DNA of 64,000 nucleotides from Aquipluma nitroreducens (GCF_009689585.1 NZ_AP018694.1:5633501-5697500), one strand, 5' to 3'. Shown: positions 19,795 through 29,755, counted from the first letter of the stretch. Notes: generated by a model from the sequence alone, not told the origin. Made by a program: numbers and translations.

Positions 19795-20205
19795 TTAAGC
19801 GTTTAGATCGTCAAACTCCAACTTGGTATAGTCCTTCGAGAAACCAACCTCTTCGAGAACCTTTTCTTCTGAACTTTCTGATTCATTCGTTACTTCGGAT
19901 TGATCTACATATTCATCCAACTGGTTCTGATCAATAAAAGTGACTACTTCCTGCAAGCCTTCAATGAATTTCTCGAAGTCTTCCTTGTAAAGAAAAATCT
20001 TGTGTTTTTCGAAATGAAAGTTTCCATCCTGCTCAAATCTTTTCTTACTTTCAGTAATCGTTAGGTAAAATTCGTCTCTTCTCGTTGATTTTACATCGAA
20101 AAAATAGGTTCTTTTCCCAGCTCTGACAGATACAGAGTAAATCTCTTCTCTGAATTTACTGTCATTTTCCAACCGATCCTCACTTTTTTCAAAATCTTCC
20201 ATCAT
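19795..20205 (-). CDS. DUF3276 / PUR-alpha-like nucleic-acid-binding protein
   Basis: A 136-residue protein with one PUR-type domain at about residues 20-100: EIYSVSVRAGKRTYFFDVK followed by strands in which RRDEFYLTITESKK and HKIFLYKEDFEKF stand out. PUR-family proteins bind single-stranded or RNA/DNA substrates through a whirly-like beta sheet; bacterial members occur in Bacteroidota and Borrelia. The acidic tail (about 105-136) is rich in Glu and Ser. Two adjacent ATGs (20205 and 20202) are possible starts. A cytoplasmic nucleic-acid-binding role is inferred from the family. Confidence 0.82.
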   Translation of the reverse strand: MMEDFEKSEDRLENDSKFREEIYSVSVRAGKRTYFFDVKSTRRDEFYLTITESKKRFEQDGNFHFEKHKIFLYKEDFEKFIEGLQEVVTFIDQNQLDEYVDQSEVTNESESSEEKVLEEVGFSKDYTKLEFDDLNA

Positions 20206-20407
20206 GATCTTTTTAAGTAAATTCCATTCTTATTACACCAAAAATAAAAAAATAATTGATAAATATCAATAAATGTTAACAAACACCCTAACATAAGATA
20301 TTGGTGTATGAACAATTACTCCCTTATAATCGAAAAAAGCATGAAAAATTCATGCTTTTAGACCTTTATGATTAAGTCTTGGGAGTTCAAATGGAAGAGA
20401 TTATGCC

Positions 20408-21235
20408 TTATTTACCTGTGTAATATTTCATTGCTTCGGGCAGAAAAGCTTTAATGGCATCAATCCGGTTTTGTTCCAGAGGATGTGTACTTAAAAATTC
20501 GGGAGTTTTCGCTGTTGAATTAGCGGCCATCCGTTCCCAAAATCCAATTGCCTCATTGGGGTTGTATCCGGCAATTGCCATGAATATCAAACCAAGCTTA
20601 TCGCCTTCGTACTCTTGCTGGCGCGAATATGGAAGCATTATGCCATATTGAGTTCCCAGACCATATGCCGTTTGAAAAATTGAGCCTGCCTTTTCCGGAT
20701 TTGTCTTGAATAATTCGGTAACAGCTGCTCCTCCAATCTGGGCACCATATTGCTGAACCAACTGCTGACTCATGCGTTCATTGCCGTGCCGGGCAACAGC
20801 ATGGCCAATTTCATGCCCCATTACAACGGCCACTCCGGCATCGTTCTTGGTAATTGGCATAATTCCGGTATAAAAAACTACTTTTCCGCCTGGCATGCAC
20901 CATGCATTCAGTTCATCGCTTTGTACCAAATTAAATTCCCATTTAAAATCGGCAACCCGATCGGCAAAGCCATTTTCCGACAAATATTTCTCGACTGCTG
21001 CCGACATTTTGGCTCCTACTCGTTTTATTGTGGCCGTTTGATCTTTATTGGTTGATATTTTATTCGCCTTTATAAAGTCGTTGTAATTTGTCAAACTCAA
21101 TTCGAGCATACTCGATTCAGGAACCAAACTCAATTGACTACGACCTATTAATGGAACTGTTGCACATGATTCAACAAGCAACAACGTAGAAATCAGAATA
21201 ACTTTTGCTGTATTTTTTATAATCCTATTTTTCAT
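20408..21235 (-). CDS. M48-family zinc metalloprotease, lipoprotein
   Basis: Periplasm-facing peptidase of 275 residues. The N-terminal signal ends in LLVESC (C24), a plausible but imperfect lipobox. The zinc motif is HEIGH (H141, E142, H145) and the third ligand is the Glu of QQEYEGDKLGL about 60 residues later. STHPLEQNRIDAI near the C-terminus is also typical of Oma1/BepA/LoiP-type proteases. By family it degrades or helps assemble misfolded envelope proteins; there is no TPR domain, so it is closer to LoiP than BepA. Single gene. Confidence 0.9.
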   Translation of the reverse strand: MKNRIIKNTAKVILISTLLLVESCATVPLIGRSQLSLVPESSMLELSLTNYNDFIKANKISTNKDQTATIKRVGAKMSAAVEKYLSENGFADRVADFKWEFNLVQSDELNAWCMPGGKVVFYTGIMPITKNDAGVAVVMGHEIGHAVARHGNERMSQQLVQQYGAQIGGAAVTELFKTNPEKAGSIFQTAYGLGTQYGIMLPYSRQQEYEGDKLGLIFMAIAGYNPNEAIGFWERMAANSTAKTPEFLSTHPLEQNRIDAIKAFLPEAMKYYTGK

Positions 21236-21272
21236 GAGATTTTTATTTTAAAGTTAAACAAATTCAATAAAA

Positions 21273-21293
21273 AAAGGTGCGCAAGGCACCTTT
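21273..21293 (-). terminator. Terminator of the ffh-folD unit
   Basis: AAAGGTGC/GCACCTTT 8-bp stem with loop GCAAG; on the minus strand the A-run becomes a T-run. It lies 24 nt after the folD stop. Confidence 0.85.
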
Positions 21294-21316
21294 GATTTAT
21301 AAATCGAATGTATAAG

Positions 21317-22183
21317 TTATCTTAATTTAGCCGCAAGCAACGTATTTTGGAGCAAAGAAACCCGGGTCATAGGTCCTACTCCACCCGGAACCGGGGTAAT
21401 GTATGAACATTTGGGGGCAACTTCATCATATTTCACATCTCCCATTAACCGAAACCCCGATTTTTTTTCAGGAGCATCAACACGTGTTGTTCCAACATCA
21501 ATAACAACAGCTCCTTCCTTTACCATATTGCCTTTTATAAATTCAGGAGAACCAAGTGCAGCAATCAAAATATCGGCTTCAGCACAAACTTTTTCAAGGT
21601 TTTTGGTCTGGCTATGAGCAACCGTAACGGTTGCATTAACACTTTTTTGCGACATCAGAATACTCAGTGGCCGGCCAACAATGTTGCTCCGTCCAACGAC
21701 CACACAATTTTTGCCTGAAGTCGGAATTTGATACCTTTTGAGCAGTTCAATAATTCCGAAAGGAGTTGCCGATAAAAAAGCAGGCATTCCCAGAACCAAC
21801 CGGCCAACGTTTTCAGGATGAAATCCATCGACATCTTTTCGCGGATCAATAGCTTCAATTATTTTCTGTTCCGCAATGTGCTTTGGAAGCGGCAATTGCA
21901 CAATAAAACCATCTAAATCGGCGTCGGCATTCAATTCAGCAACTTTGGCAAGTAATACTTCTTCGGTCACATCATCTTCGAAGCGAACCAAAGAAGACTT
22001 AAAACCGACCTCAGCACAATCTTTTATTTTAAAAGCCACATACGATTCGCTCCCGCCATCGTGGCCAACCAGAACCGCAGCCAAATGAGGCGCTCTTTTA
22101 CCTGAAGCAACGATCAATTTAACTTCTTCGGCAATTTCCTTTTTTATTTCGTCAGCTGTTTTTTTGCCATCAATTAAAATCAT
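21317..22183 (-). CDS. folD: Bifunctional methylenetetrahydrofolate dehydrogenase/cyclohydrolase
   Basis: Interconverts 5,10-methylene-, methenyl- and 10-formyl-tetrahydrofolate, feeding purine and formyl-Met synthesis. The 288 residues hold the family motifs [15 protein letters not shown] (catalytic Tyr and Lys), [43 protein letters not shown] (NADP-binding loop) and [18 protein letters not shown]. It is complete. It lies 20 bp downstream of ffh on the same strand and shares its terminator, so they form a two-gene operon. Confidence 0.97.
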   Translation of the reverse strand: MILIDGKKTADEIKKEIAEEVKLIVASGKRAPHLAAVLVGHDGGSESYVAFKIKDCAEVGFKSSLVRFEDDVTEEVLLAKVAELNADADLDGFIVQLPLPKHIAEQKIIEAIDPRKDVDGFHPENVGRLVLGMPAFLSATPFGIIELLKRYQIPTSGKNCVVVGRSNIVGRPLSILMSQKSVNATVTVAHSQTKNLEKVCAEADILIAALGSPEFIKGNMVKEGAVVIDVGTTRVDAPEKKSGFRLMGDVKYDEVAPKCSYITPVPGGVGPMTRVSLLQNTLLAAKLR

Positions 22184-22203
22184 AGAATATCCAGTTTTGT
22201 AAA

Positions 22204-23535
22204 TTATCGTTTAGGTCCGGCGTTCCCCATCATCCGGTTGAGATTTTTACCCTGAGAAACAATTTTCATCATTTTTCTGGTTTCGGCAAACTGTTTAATT
22301 AACCGGTTTACTTCCTGAATGTTTGTACCTGATCCGTCAGCAATTCGTTTACGGCGCGAACCATTCAGCAAACTTGGATCTTCGCGTTCAGCAACAGTCA
22401 TCGAATAAATAATGGCTTCAATGTGCTTAAATGCATCGTCCTCAATTTCGACATCCTTTAATGCTTTTCCCATTCCAGGAATCATTCCTGCCAAGTCTTT
22501 CAGGTTACCCATTTTCTTAATTTGCTGAATTTGCTTCAAAAAATCGGTAAAACTGAATTGATTCTTAGCCAGTTTTTGCTGAAGTCTTCTGGATTCTTCT
22601 TCGTCGAATTGCTCCTGAGCTTTTTCTACCAGCGAAACTATATCACCCATCCCGAGAATACGGTCGGCCATACGTTCAGGGTGAAAATTATCCAGTGCAT
22701 CAAGCTTCTCTCCCGTTCCAACAAATTTAATAGGCTTATCAACAACCGAACGGATCGAAAGAGCTGCTCCACCACGGGTATCACCATCCAATTTGGTCAA
22801 TACAACTCCGTCGAAATCGAGCCTGTCGTTAAATTCCTTGGCCGTGTTAACAGCATCCTGACCAGTCATGGAATCAACAACGAAAAGAATTTCATGAGGT
22901 TTTACGGCATCCTTAACGGCACTGATCTCATTCATCATTTCCTGATCGATCGCTAAACGACCGGCGGTATCGATAATTACAACGTCATTACCCTGTAATT
23001 TTGCCTGACGAATAGCTTCCAAGGCAATCTTTACCGGATTTTTACTTCCATCTTCAGTAAAAACCGGAACGCCAATTTGTTCCCCAAGAACTTTCAACTG
23101 TTCAATAGCAGCAGGTCGGTAAACATCGCAGGCAACCAATAATGGGTGGCGTCCTTTCTTACTTTTCAACATTTTGGCCAACTTTCCGGAGAAAGTAGTT
23201 TTACCTGACCCCTGTAACCCGGCAATCAAAATAACCGAAGGATTTCCCTTTAAATTAATGTCGATAAATTTTCCACCCATCAGCTCGGCCAGCTCGTCGT
23301 GGACGATTTTAACCATTAACTGACTTGGCTTAACCGCATTCAACACATCCATCCCCAGAGCTTTTTTCCGGACATTCTCAGTAAATGATTTGGCTATTTT
23401 AAAATTTACGTCAGCATCAAGCAAAGCACGACGTACCTCTTTCAAGGTTTCAGCAACATTTATTTCGGTAATTTTCCCCTGACCCTTCAGAAGTTTAAAC
23501 GACCGTTCCAGCTTTTCATTCAGATTCTCAAACAT
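22204..23535 (-). CDS. ffh: Signal recognition particle protein
   Basis: GTPase that with 4.5S RNA binds nascent signal sequences and docks to FtsY. It has 443 residues: N domain (1-90), G domain with [33 protein letters not shown] and [14 protein letters not shown], and a methionine-rich M domain (about 300-443) with [12 protein letters not shown], the RNA-binding motif. Full length. The SRP RNA gene itself was not found in the window. A possible promoter lies at 23664-23698. Confidence 0.97.
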   Translation of the reverse strand: MFENLNEKLERSFKLLKGQGKITEINVAETLKEVRRALLDADVNFKIAKSFTENVRKKALGMDVLNAVKPSQLMVKIVHDELAELMGGKFIDINLKGNPSVILIAGLQGSGKTTFSGKLAKMLKSKKGRHPLLVACDVYRPAAIEQLKVLGEQIGVPVFTEDGSKNPVKIALEAIRQAKLQGNDVVIIDTAGRLAIDQEMMNEISAVKDAVKPHEILFVVDSMTGQDAVNTAKEFNDRLDFDGVVLTKLDGDTRGGAALSIRSVVDKPIKFVGTGEKLDALDNFHPERMADRILGMGDIVSLVEKAQEQFDEEESRRLQQKLAKNQFSFTDFLKQIQQIKKMGNLKDLAGMIPGMGKALKDVEIEDDAFKHIEAIIYSMTVAEREDPSLLNGSRRKRIADGSGTNIQEVNRLIKQFAETRKMMKIVSQGKNLNRMMGNAGPKR

Positions 23536-23663
23536 ATCTAATCAGAAATAATTCATTTGTTAATAATTTGTTTTTTAATTGCCAAATGGAGCTTGCCATA
23601 AGAAACTCACTATTTGATCAGAGACTTTCACTCATGGCTCGTTTCATTTTGTAAAAACTCTTG

Positions 23664-23698
23664 CAAAAATATAAAAATATGCCATAGAGCTCTTCAAA
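23664..23698 (-). promoter_or_regulatory. Possible ffh promoter
   Basis: On the minus strand TTTG (23695-23698) is followed after 23 bp by TATTTTTG (23664-23671), matching TAnnTTTG. The spacing is at the long end and the leader would be about 125 nt. Confidence 0.4.
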
Positions 23699-23795
23699 CT
23701 TATAATATAAAAATAACCGTTTTTAAAGGGTTACCTTTTCGCAAATTAAGGAATAAAAAGACGTAGAAAGTTTAGTTTGTTCTGGAAAGCTAGAT

Positions 23796-24017
23796 ATGGC
23801 GAAAAATTTTACAAACTATTATGGATTAGTATTTAGTTGTCCTGTAGGTATTGAATTAAGTAGTTGTGACTTTAAACCGATAAGGCAATTAAAGATAAAA
23901 GAGAGATTAACTTTCTATGATGCTCTGACAGAACATGAAAAAGGCAAATTAATAGCAAAACATCAAAAATGCCTAAATGCCAGAGAAAAAAAGACCCTTT
24001 TTCACGAATCGCAATAA
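23796..24017 (+). CDS. Small conserved-looking protein of unknown function
   Basis: A 73-residue frame starting at ATG 23796. It has Cys residues in SCPVGIELSSC and a further Cys in HQKCLNARE, and a charged helical C-terminal half (LTEHEKGKLIAKHQKCL). No signal peptide. It is followed 10 bp later by a strong terminator, supporting expression as its own unit. The look is that of short Cys-containing proteins that recur in Bacteroidota, but no function was recognised. It could bind metal through its three Cys and His residues; this is only a guess. Confidence 0.6.
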   Translation: MAKNFTNYYGLVFSCPVGIELSSCDFKPIRQLKIKERLTFYDALTEHEKGKLIAKHQKCLNAREKKTLFHESQ

Positions 24018-24026
24018 TGTAGATTA

Positions 24027-24050
24027 AAGGGGAGCCGCCCGGCTCCCCTT
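24027..24050 (+). terminator. Terminator after the 73-residue protein
   Basis: AAGGGGAGCC/GGCTCCCCTT, a 10-bp GC-rich stem with loop GCCC, followed by CTACTTTTT. Confidence 0.85.
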
Positions 24051-24271
24051 CTACTTTTTAAAATATTACCTTTAAGAATTCGATTCAATCCTAAAAAATT
24101 CGATTAATTTTATCGTACTAAATTATAAATTGTAACTTATCGGGACAATTGAATTGTGTTCATTGAGTTTTATCGTGAGTAATTTCGTTAAACCATTGAG
24201 CGTTTCAAATGTTTTGAACATCATAAATGGTGAAAACCATTTTCAATTTTTAAATCTTTAATTTTTAAATC

Positions 24272-25426
24272 ATGTATAATTTTGAATACCAAAATCCGGT
24301 AAAAATCATCTTTGGAAAAGGTGAAATCAGCAAAGTTGGAGCAAACATTCCAAAAGGATCAAAAATACTGCTTACTTATGGAGGAGGCAGCATTTTCAAA
24401 AATGGCGTTTATGATCAGGTTAAAGCATCGATCAAAGATTTTGAAGTGATTGAATTTGGAGGAATTGAACCCAATCCACATTACGAAACATTGATGAAAG
24501 CAGTTGATATGGTCAAAAAGGAAAATATTACCTTTTTACTCTCTGTTGGTGGCGGTTCTGTTATTGACGGAACAAAATTTATTGCTGCTGCTGCTTGCTT
24601 TAAACATGGCGATCCCTGGAATATATTAGCAAAAAGGGCCCCAGTGGATGATGCAATTCTTCATGGAGCGGTTTTAACCTTACCAGCAACAGGATCTGAG
24701 ATGAATTCAGGCGCAGTGGTTACAAGGATTGAAACCAAGGAAAAACTGTCATTTATGTCACCAAAGGTAATGCCACTGTTCTCCATACTTGATCCGGAAG
24801 TTATTTTCTCGCTTCCCGAAAAACAGGTTGCAAATGGAATTGTTGATGCCTTTGTTCATGTCATTGAACAATACCTGACATTTCCTGTCGATTCTCCAAT
24901 TCAGGATCGATTTGCTGAGAGCATTCTGAAAACGCTGATTGAAGAAGGACCAAAAGTACTTGCAAACAGAACCGACTATAATGCTGCTGCCAATTTTATG
25001 TGGAGTGCAACGATGGCTTTAAACGGATTGATTGGCGCCGGAGTTCCACAGGACTGGGCAACACACATGATTGGACATGAATTGACCGCATACCATGGAA
25101 TAGACCATGCACGCACACTTGCAATTGTTTTGCCAGGTGTTATGCACATCAAACGTGAACAAAAGAAAGATAAAATTTTGCAGTTAGGCGAGCGGGTTTG
25201 GGGTGTTTTGGATGGAACTGATGACGAAAGAATAAATGAAACGATACTGAAAACTACTAAGTTTTTTGAATCCGTCGGGATACCAACCAAATTACCCGAT
25301 TATTCAGTTACATCAGAAACCATCGACACCATTTGTACCCGATTCAAAAATAGAGGATATAAAGTTGGTGAAAAAGCGAACATTGGACCTAATGAGATTC
25401 GATTAATCCTCGAAGATCGGCTTTAA
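24272..25426 (+). CDS. Iron-containing alcohol dehydrogenase, YqhD/butanol-dehydrogenase type
   Basis: Likely NAD(P)H-dependent aldehyde reductase/alcohol dehydrogenase of group III; 384 residues. The Rossmann part has VGGGSVIDGTKF (about residue 96). Metal ligands D192 and H196 (VDAFVHV), H265 (THMIGHE) and H279 (GIDHAR) align with E. coli YqhD D194, H198, H267 and H281. YGGGSIFKNGVYDQV at residue 37 is also YqhD-like. Substrate cannot be assigned: aldehyde detoxification or fermentation are both plausible. It is monocistronic, convergent with recN. Confidence 0.92.
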   Translation: MYNFEYQNPVKIIFGKGEISKVGANIPKGSKILLTYGGGSIFKNGVYDQVKASIKDFEVIEFGGIEPNPHYETLMKAVDMVKKENITFLLSVGGGSVIDGTKFIAAAACFKHGDPWNILAKRAPVDDAILHGAVLTLPATGSEMNSGAVVTRIETKEKLSFMSPKVMPLFSILDPEVIFSLPEKQVANGIVDAFVHVIEQYLTFPVDSPIQDRFAESILKTLIEEGPKVLANRTDYNAAANFMWSATMALNGLIGAGVPQDWATHMIGHELTAYHGIDHARTLAIVLPGVMHIKREQKKDKILQLGERVWGVLDGTDDERINETILKTTKFFESVGIPTKLPDYSVTSETIDTICTRFKNRGYKVGEKANIGPNEIRLILEDRL

Positions 25427-25442
25427 TAACAAGGTCAATTGA

Positions 25443-25481
25443 AAAAAGTCATTAGGAAAGGGGATTTTCTAATGACTTTTT
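25443..25481. terminator. Bidirectional terminator between adh and recN
   Basis: A perfect 13-bp stem AAAAAGTCATTAG/CTAATGACTTTTT with a 13-nt loop. The stem motif is shared with the arcC-argF repeat cluster. Confidence 0.88.
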
Positions 25482-25494
25482 CTATTTTCTAATA

Positions 25495-27147
25495 TTATCG
25501 GAGCAATTCTTTGGCGGTTTCCATCGCTGTATTCGAATAGTTTTCGCCGCTTAGCATTTGTGCAATTTCTTCAACCCGCTCCTGATCACTGAGTTTTTTT
25601 ATCGAGGTAAAAGTCTGATTGTTAAGGTCGAATTTATAGACCTTAAAATGATTGTTTCCTTTAGCTGCAATTTGAGGCAAATGAGTGATATTTAAAACCT
25701 GTACCGTTTTTGACATTTGCTCTAAGATCTGTCCCATTTTTACTGCAACTTCGCCCGAAACACCAGTATCAATTTCATCAAAAACAATAGTTGGTAGTGA
25801 ACGTGCATCTGTAATTAGTGTCTTAATCGCCAACATTAAACGCGACATTTCACCTCCTGAAGCAATTTTACCAATTTCCTGTAATTCCTGATTTTTATTG
25901 GCCGAAAACAGGTAACTGACTTCATCGAGTCCTGATGGTGAAAATTCGGATAAATGAGTAAATTTCAACTGAAGTGCGGCATTTGGAATACCTACATTCC
26001 GAAGAATATCAATCACTTTACTTTCAATTTGAGGTCCAACAGCCTTGCGTTTTAGCAAAATTTTGCCGGCTAATTCTGTAAGGATTTCTTTTTGAGCTAC
26101 TATTTTTTTCCGGTATTCTTCAATGTCCTGATCATACGAACTAACCAAATGAATCTTAGCCTCAAATTCAGCCTGAATTTGTAAAAGCTCAGCTACCGTT
26201 GACACCCGATGCTTTTGCTGCAACGAATAAATCAAGTCGAGCCGTTGATTAACCAATACAATCTTCTCCGGATTGTTTTCGGTTCGTTCTTCAATAACCA
26301 ACGATTCTGATGCTAGATCCTTTAATTCGAGATAAACCGATTCCATCCGGTTAAAGATCTGTTCCGCTTCCGGCAATACTGATTTTAGTTTTCCAATACT
26401 GGTAAGGTTCTCTTTTAAAACAGAAAGAACCGATCGTTCGTCTTCACTTAGTGCCTGATACGCCATTCCAAAAACCGAACGGATTTCCTCAGCATGAGTC
26501 AATTTTTCGAGCAAAAGTTCCAACTCCAGTTGTTCATCAGGAAGCAGCTTTGCATCATCGAGTTGTTGAAACTGAAACTCGAAATAATCCAGATCTTTCT
26601 TCGACTGTTCGGCCAAAATAAGAGATTTATCTAAATTATCCTGAAGCGCAAGGTAGGTTTTATACTCGGTATTATAGACTTTCAGTATTTCGCCATTTCC
26701 GGCAACCAAATCAACCACCCGAAGCTGATAGTTCTTTTCATTCAAATCCAGATTCTGATGTTGCGAGTGAATATCAATCAGTTTAATACCCAAATCATAA
26801 AGAATTTTCACATTTACCGGCGTATCGTTAATAAATGCCCTGGATTTTCCCTGAGGTGTAATTTCGCGCCGTAAAATGGTTACATCGTCATAATCGAGTT
26901 CATTTTCCGAAAAAAAACTCTGCATCCCGTAATTCCGGATGTCGAAAATTCCTTCTACTGAACATTTTTCAGTTTTATCTCTTAAAACGGAAGAATCAGC
27001 ACGCTGTCCGATAATCAGTCCAAGCGCACCCAACAAGATCGATTTACCTGCTCCGGTTTCTCCGGTAAGGATATTTAAATCTCCACTAAAATCGATGATC
27101 AGTGAATCAATTAAAGCATAATTTTTTATTGAAAGAGACTTTAGCAC
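25495..27147 (-). CDS. recN: DNA repair protein RecN
   Basis: SMC-like ATPase acting early in double-strand-break repair; 550 residues. It has N-terminal Walker A GETGAGKS, a central coiled coil interrupted at the hinge (about 150-390), signature IASGGEMSRLMLA and Walker B PTIVFDEIDTG, then the D-loop region ITHLPQIAAKG. The first codon is GTG at 27147 because MLKSLSIKNYALI is the conserved start and no ATG precedes it in frame nearby. It is the last gene of the leftward run bamD-omega-coaBC-DUF4835-recN, an order known in Bacteroidota. Confidence 0.95.
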   Translation of the reverse strand: MLKSLSIKNYALIDSLIIDFSGDLNILTGETGAGKSILLGALGLIIGQRADSSVLRDKTEKCSVEGIFDIRNYGMQSFFSENELDYDDVTILRREITPQGKSRAFINDTPVNVKILYDLGIKLIDIHSQHQNLDLNEKNYQLRVVDLVAGNGEILKVYNTEYKTYLALQDNLDKSLILAEQSKKDLDYFEFQFQQLDDAKLLPDEQLELELLLEKLTHAEEIRSVFGMAYQALSEDERSVLSVLKENLTSIGKLKSVLPEAEQIFNRMESVYLELKDLASESLVIEERTENNPEKIVLVNQRLDLIYSLQQKHRVSTVAELLQIQAEFEAKIHLVSSYDQDIEEYRKKIVAQKEILTELAGKILLKRKAVGPQIESKVIDILRNVGIPNAALQLKFTHLSEFSPSGLDEVSYLFSANKNQELQEIGKIASGGEMSRLMLAIKTLITDARSLPTIVFDEIDTGVSGEVAVKMGQILEQMSKTVQVLNITHLPQIAAKGNNHFKVYKFDLNNQTFTSIKKLSDQERVEEIAQMLSGENYSNTAMETAKELLR

Positions 27148-27232
27148 AAAAACTTGCGATTTGGTTTAATGAACGGATGATAAAAAAATGGCATTTTCAA
27201 TCCGATCATAAAGATAGTAGTTTATTCAAACA

Positions 27233-28141
27233 TCAAAAGCTCTCCGATTTTAAAATCTTTTCGTATTTGGAGCCATTTGACGGATCGCATTCATTTAGAA
27301 TAACTGAAACACGATTTTTTTCGTCAGGAAAAGATTTTGAGAAAACATTGACCAGTTCGTCTGATTTGGCATCAAAAAATACCTGAAGAATATACAGCGA
27401 TGGCCGCGAACGGAATACTTTCTGAATTGATTTTAATGATTCAGCTATGGCAGCTCTTCCTTCCGGAGATTTATCGTACATAATATCAAGCCCTTGACGA
27501 TGATATTGATATGTAGTGCTTCTAAATCCCGAATAAGACTTATTTAAAATATTCTCAACCAGCCAGTAACGGTTACGTTCACTTTCATAAGCTTTCCAAC
27601 CTTTTTCGCGGGCGCTTTGCGAATTATTTACGATGGTTTGAGCCTTCTGAAAAAACTCCGTCCCACCTTCAGGCGAAAACGAATCGTAATCCATTCCTAA
27701 GATGATGTAAGCATAATAGGCCAGAATGTTAGTCAGATTATCTTTATTGGAAGTTTCATTAAACTCCATAGTCTGATATTCAATGTATTTAGCATCAAAG
27801 TCATTATCCTTGACATTCAGCAAGATGGTCTCGTATGATGAATTAAAAACGGGGCGTCGTGCCTGAACCTGAATAGTCCCTTTAAACTCGTCGGATGAAA
27901 TTTGCTCGTCGAGATTGATGAAAAAACTGCATTCAATTCGTTCGTCCATGGCAAATTTCTGATCAGTCCATTTTCGGTTATTCATGAATTCGTACAAATC
28001 GGATTGCATGGTTTCGAATACAGTTCGGTTTGCACCCTGAATTTTTTGAGCTGATATACTGATATTGCACCGTAATTCCTGGGCAAATAGAATTCCTTGC
28101 GCAACGAAAATAAGTGCAAAAAATAAATATATTCTTTTCAT
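27233..28141 (-). CDS. DUF4835 secreted protein
   Basis: A 302-residue protein with signal peptide (LIFVAQGILFAQ, cut near residue 20) and no membrane segments, hence periplasmic or surface. The sequence (RCNISISAQKIQGANRTVFETM near the mature N-terminus, NILAYYAYIILGMDYDSF in the middle) is characteristic of DUF4835, a Bacteroidota family of unknown function. It is consistently linked to coaBC and recN, but the genes have unrelated roles, so context does not define a function. The gap to recN is 85 bp. Confidence 0.85.
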   Translation of the reverse strand: MKRIYLFFALIFVAQGILFAQELRCNISISAQKIQGANRTVFETMQSDLYEFMNNRKWTDQKFAMDERIECSFFINLDEQISSDEFKGTIQVQARRPVFNSSYETILLNVKDNDFDAKYIEYQTMEFNETSNKDNLTNILAYYAYIILGMDYDSFSPEGGTEFFQKAQTIVNNSQSAREKGWKAYESERNRYWLVENILNKSYSGFRSTTYQYHRQGLDIMYDKSPEGRAAIAESLKSIQKVFRSRPSLYILQVFFDAKSDELVNVFSKSFPDEKNRVSVILNECDPSNGSKYEKILKSESF

Positions 28142-28175
28142 ACCAATCCTTTAACCAAATTAGTTTTGTTTCTGA

Positions 28176-29399
28176 TCAATCCTGAAATCGTTCGTTCAAG
28201 TTCATTTCTGACATGATTTGGGTAACGATATCTTTAGCAACTTCTGTCTTTGATTTTAACTCAAAAAATGTCTGATTATTGTCTTTATCGATTATTGTAA
28301 TTTTATTGGTATCAACCCCAAAACCGGCGCCTGCATCTTGCATCGAATTCAAAACTATGAAATTCAGATTTTTACGCTTCAACTTTGAGTAGGCGTTAGT
28401 CAATTCGTCATTTGTTTCGAGCGCGAAACCTACCAAGATTTGTTCGTTGGTCTTTATCTTTCCCAGATCACCTGCAATATCGCGCGTTGGTTTCAATTGA
28501 ATGACAAGATCATCTTTCACACGTTTTATCTTAATATCCGAATAGCTTTCGGGCGTAAAATCGGCGACAGCAGCACACATTACAGCTCCATCAACCTCAG
28601 GAAAGATACGCAAGCATTGCTCATGCATCTGATCGGCTGATTCAACCTTTATTATTTCTATTTCGGGATTTATATTTTTGATCTGAACCGGTCCCGAAAT
28701 CAAGGTAACCTTTGCCCCGCAGAATACAAGCTCATTGGCAATGGCATAACCCATTTTACCCGATGAATAATTACCTATAAAACGAACGGGATCAATTCTT
28801 TCGTGGGTAGGACCTGCTGTAATCAGAAAATGCTTATTCAGCAGTTTTTTTTTTTGATTGAAGAATTTTATCACTTCTTCTACTATGGTTTCAGGCTCTT
28901 CCATTCGGCCCTTACCATACAATCCGCTAGCTAAAGCGCCTTCGCCTGGTTCAATAATTACATTCCCATACGAACGCAAAATCTCCAAATTAGCCAAGTT
29001 TGCCGGATGCCTGAACATATCCAAATCCATAGCTGGTGCAATCATCACCGGACATTTAGCTGACAAATAAGTTGTTATCAAAAGATTATCGGCTATTCCG
29101 CGAGCCATTTTGCCCAAGGTTGCTGTTGTGGCTGGGGCAATCAAAACCAAATCGGCCCACTGCCCCATATCGACATGCGAATGCCATGTTCCATCATTGG
29201 CTGAAAAGAATTCGGATGCAACCGGTCTTCCCGAAAGTGCCGACATTGTTAATGGGGTAATAAATTCTTTGGCAGCCGGAGTCATTACCACCTGAACTTC
29301 GGCTCCTTCTTTCACTAAACCTCTTAAAAGTATAGCTGCCTTGTAGGCAGCTATACTTCCGGTAATTCCTAAAACAATATGTTTTCCTGACAACCTCAT
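28176..29399 (-). CDS. coaBC: Phosphopantothenoylcysteine decarboxylase / phosphopantothenate-cysteine ligase
   Basis: Fusion enzyme making 4'-phosphopantetheine for coenzyme A. It has 407 residues: an FMN-binding CoaC domain (1-185) and a Rossmann CoaB domain (190-400) with NYSSGKMGYAIA and the DIKIKR lysine motif. CoaC catalytic H75 (TWHSHVDMG) is present, but the E. coli N125 position (PAMNxxM) is D125 in APAMDLDMF and the C158 position is S158 in LASGLYGKGRM. Both substitutions appear to be common in Bacteroidota from memory, so they are probably functional. 12 bp from the omega gene. Confidence 0.95.
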   Translation of the reverse strand: MRLSGKHIVLGITGSIAAYKAAILLRGLVKEGAEVQVVMTPAAKEFITPLTMSALSGRPVASEFFSANDGTWHSHVDMGQWADLVLIAPATTATLGKMARGIADNLLITTYLSAKCPVMIAPAMDLDMFRHPANLANLEILRSYGNVIIEPGEGALASGLYGKGRMEEPETIVEEVIKFFNQKKKLLNKHFLITAGPTHERIDPVRFIGNYSSGKMGYAIANELVFCGAKVTLISGPVQIKNINPEIEIIKVESADQMHEQCLRIFPEVDGAVMCAAVADFTPESYSDIKIKRVKDDLVIQLKPTRDIAGDLGKIKTNEQILVGFALETNDELTNAYSKLKRKNLNFIVLNSMQDAGAGFGVDTNKITIIDKDNNQTFFELKSKTEVAKDIVTQIMSEMNLNERFQD

Positions 29400-29411
29400 A
29401 AAGGCTTGATC

Positions 29412-29750
29412 TTACAATTCTTTATTGCGGTTCTCCTTAGCTGGGTTGCGGTGATAAATCTGATTGTTTACAAATTCTTCGTAGGCAATCAAAGTTGGTT
29501 TTGGAAGACGTTCGTAGTATTTTGAAATTTCAATCTGCTCACGATTTTCAAATACTTCTTCCAAATTGTCGGTATAAGATGCAAATTCCTGAAGTTTTTG
29601 ACTAAGTTCTTCTTTCATTTCAGAAGCAATCTGATTTGAGCGTTTTGCTAAAATCATAACTGTTTCATAAACATTACCAGTACGGTTTTCCAATTCTCTT
29701 AAATCCCTCGAAATAGTTGTCGATTCTGCTTTTGTTTTCTTAAAATCCAT
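29412..29750 (-). CDS. rpoZ: RNA polymerase omega-like subunit
   Basis: A 112-residue protein recognised as the Bacteroidota omega (RpoZ/RPB6-like) family by NVYETVMILAKRSNQI (about residues 26-41), the helix that packs on the beta' subunit, followed by a helical, charged tail with LPKPTLIAYEEFVN. It is longer than E. coli omega's conserved core and divergent. Located 5 bp from the bamD stop and 12 bp before coaBC, hence co-transcribed. The omega-coaBC neighbourhood echoes rpoZ-coaBC linkage in other bacteria. Confidence 0.8.
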   Translation of the reverse strand: MDFKKTKAESTTISRDLRELENRTGNVYETVMILAKRSNQIASEMKEELSQKLQEFASYTDNLEEVFENREQIEISKYYERLPKPTLIAYEEFVNNQIYHRNPAKENRNKEL

Positions 29751-29755
29751 ATGGT

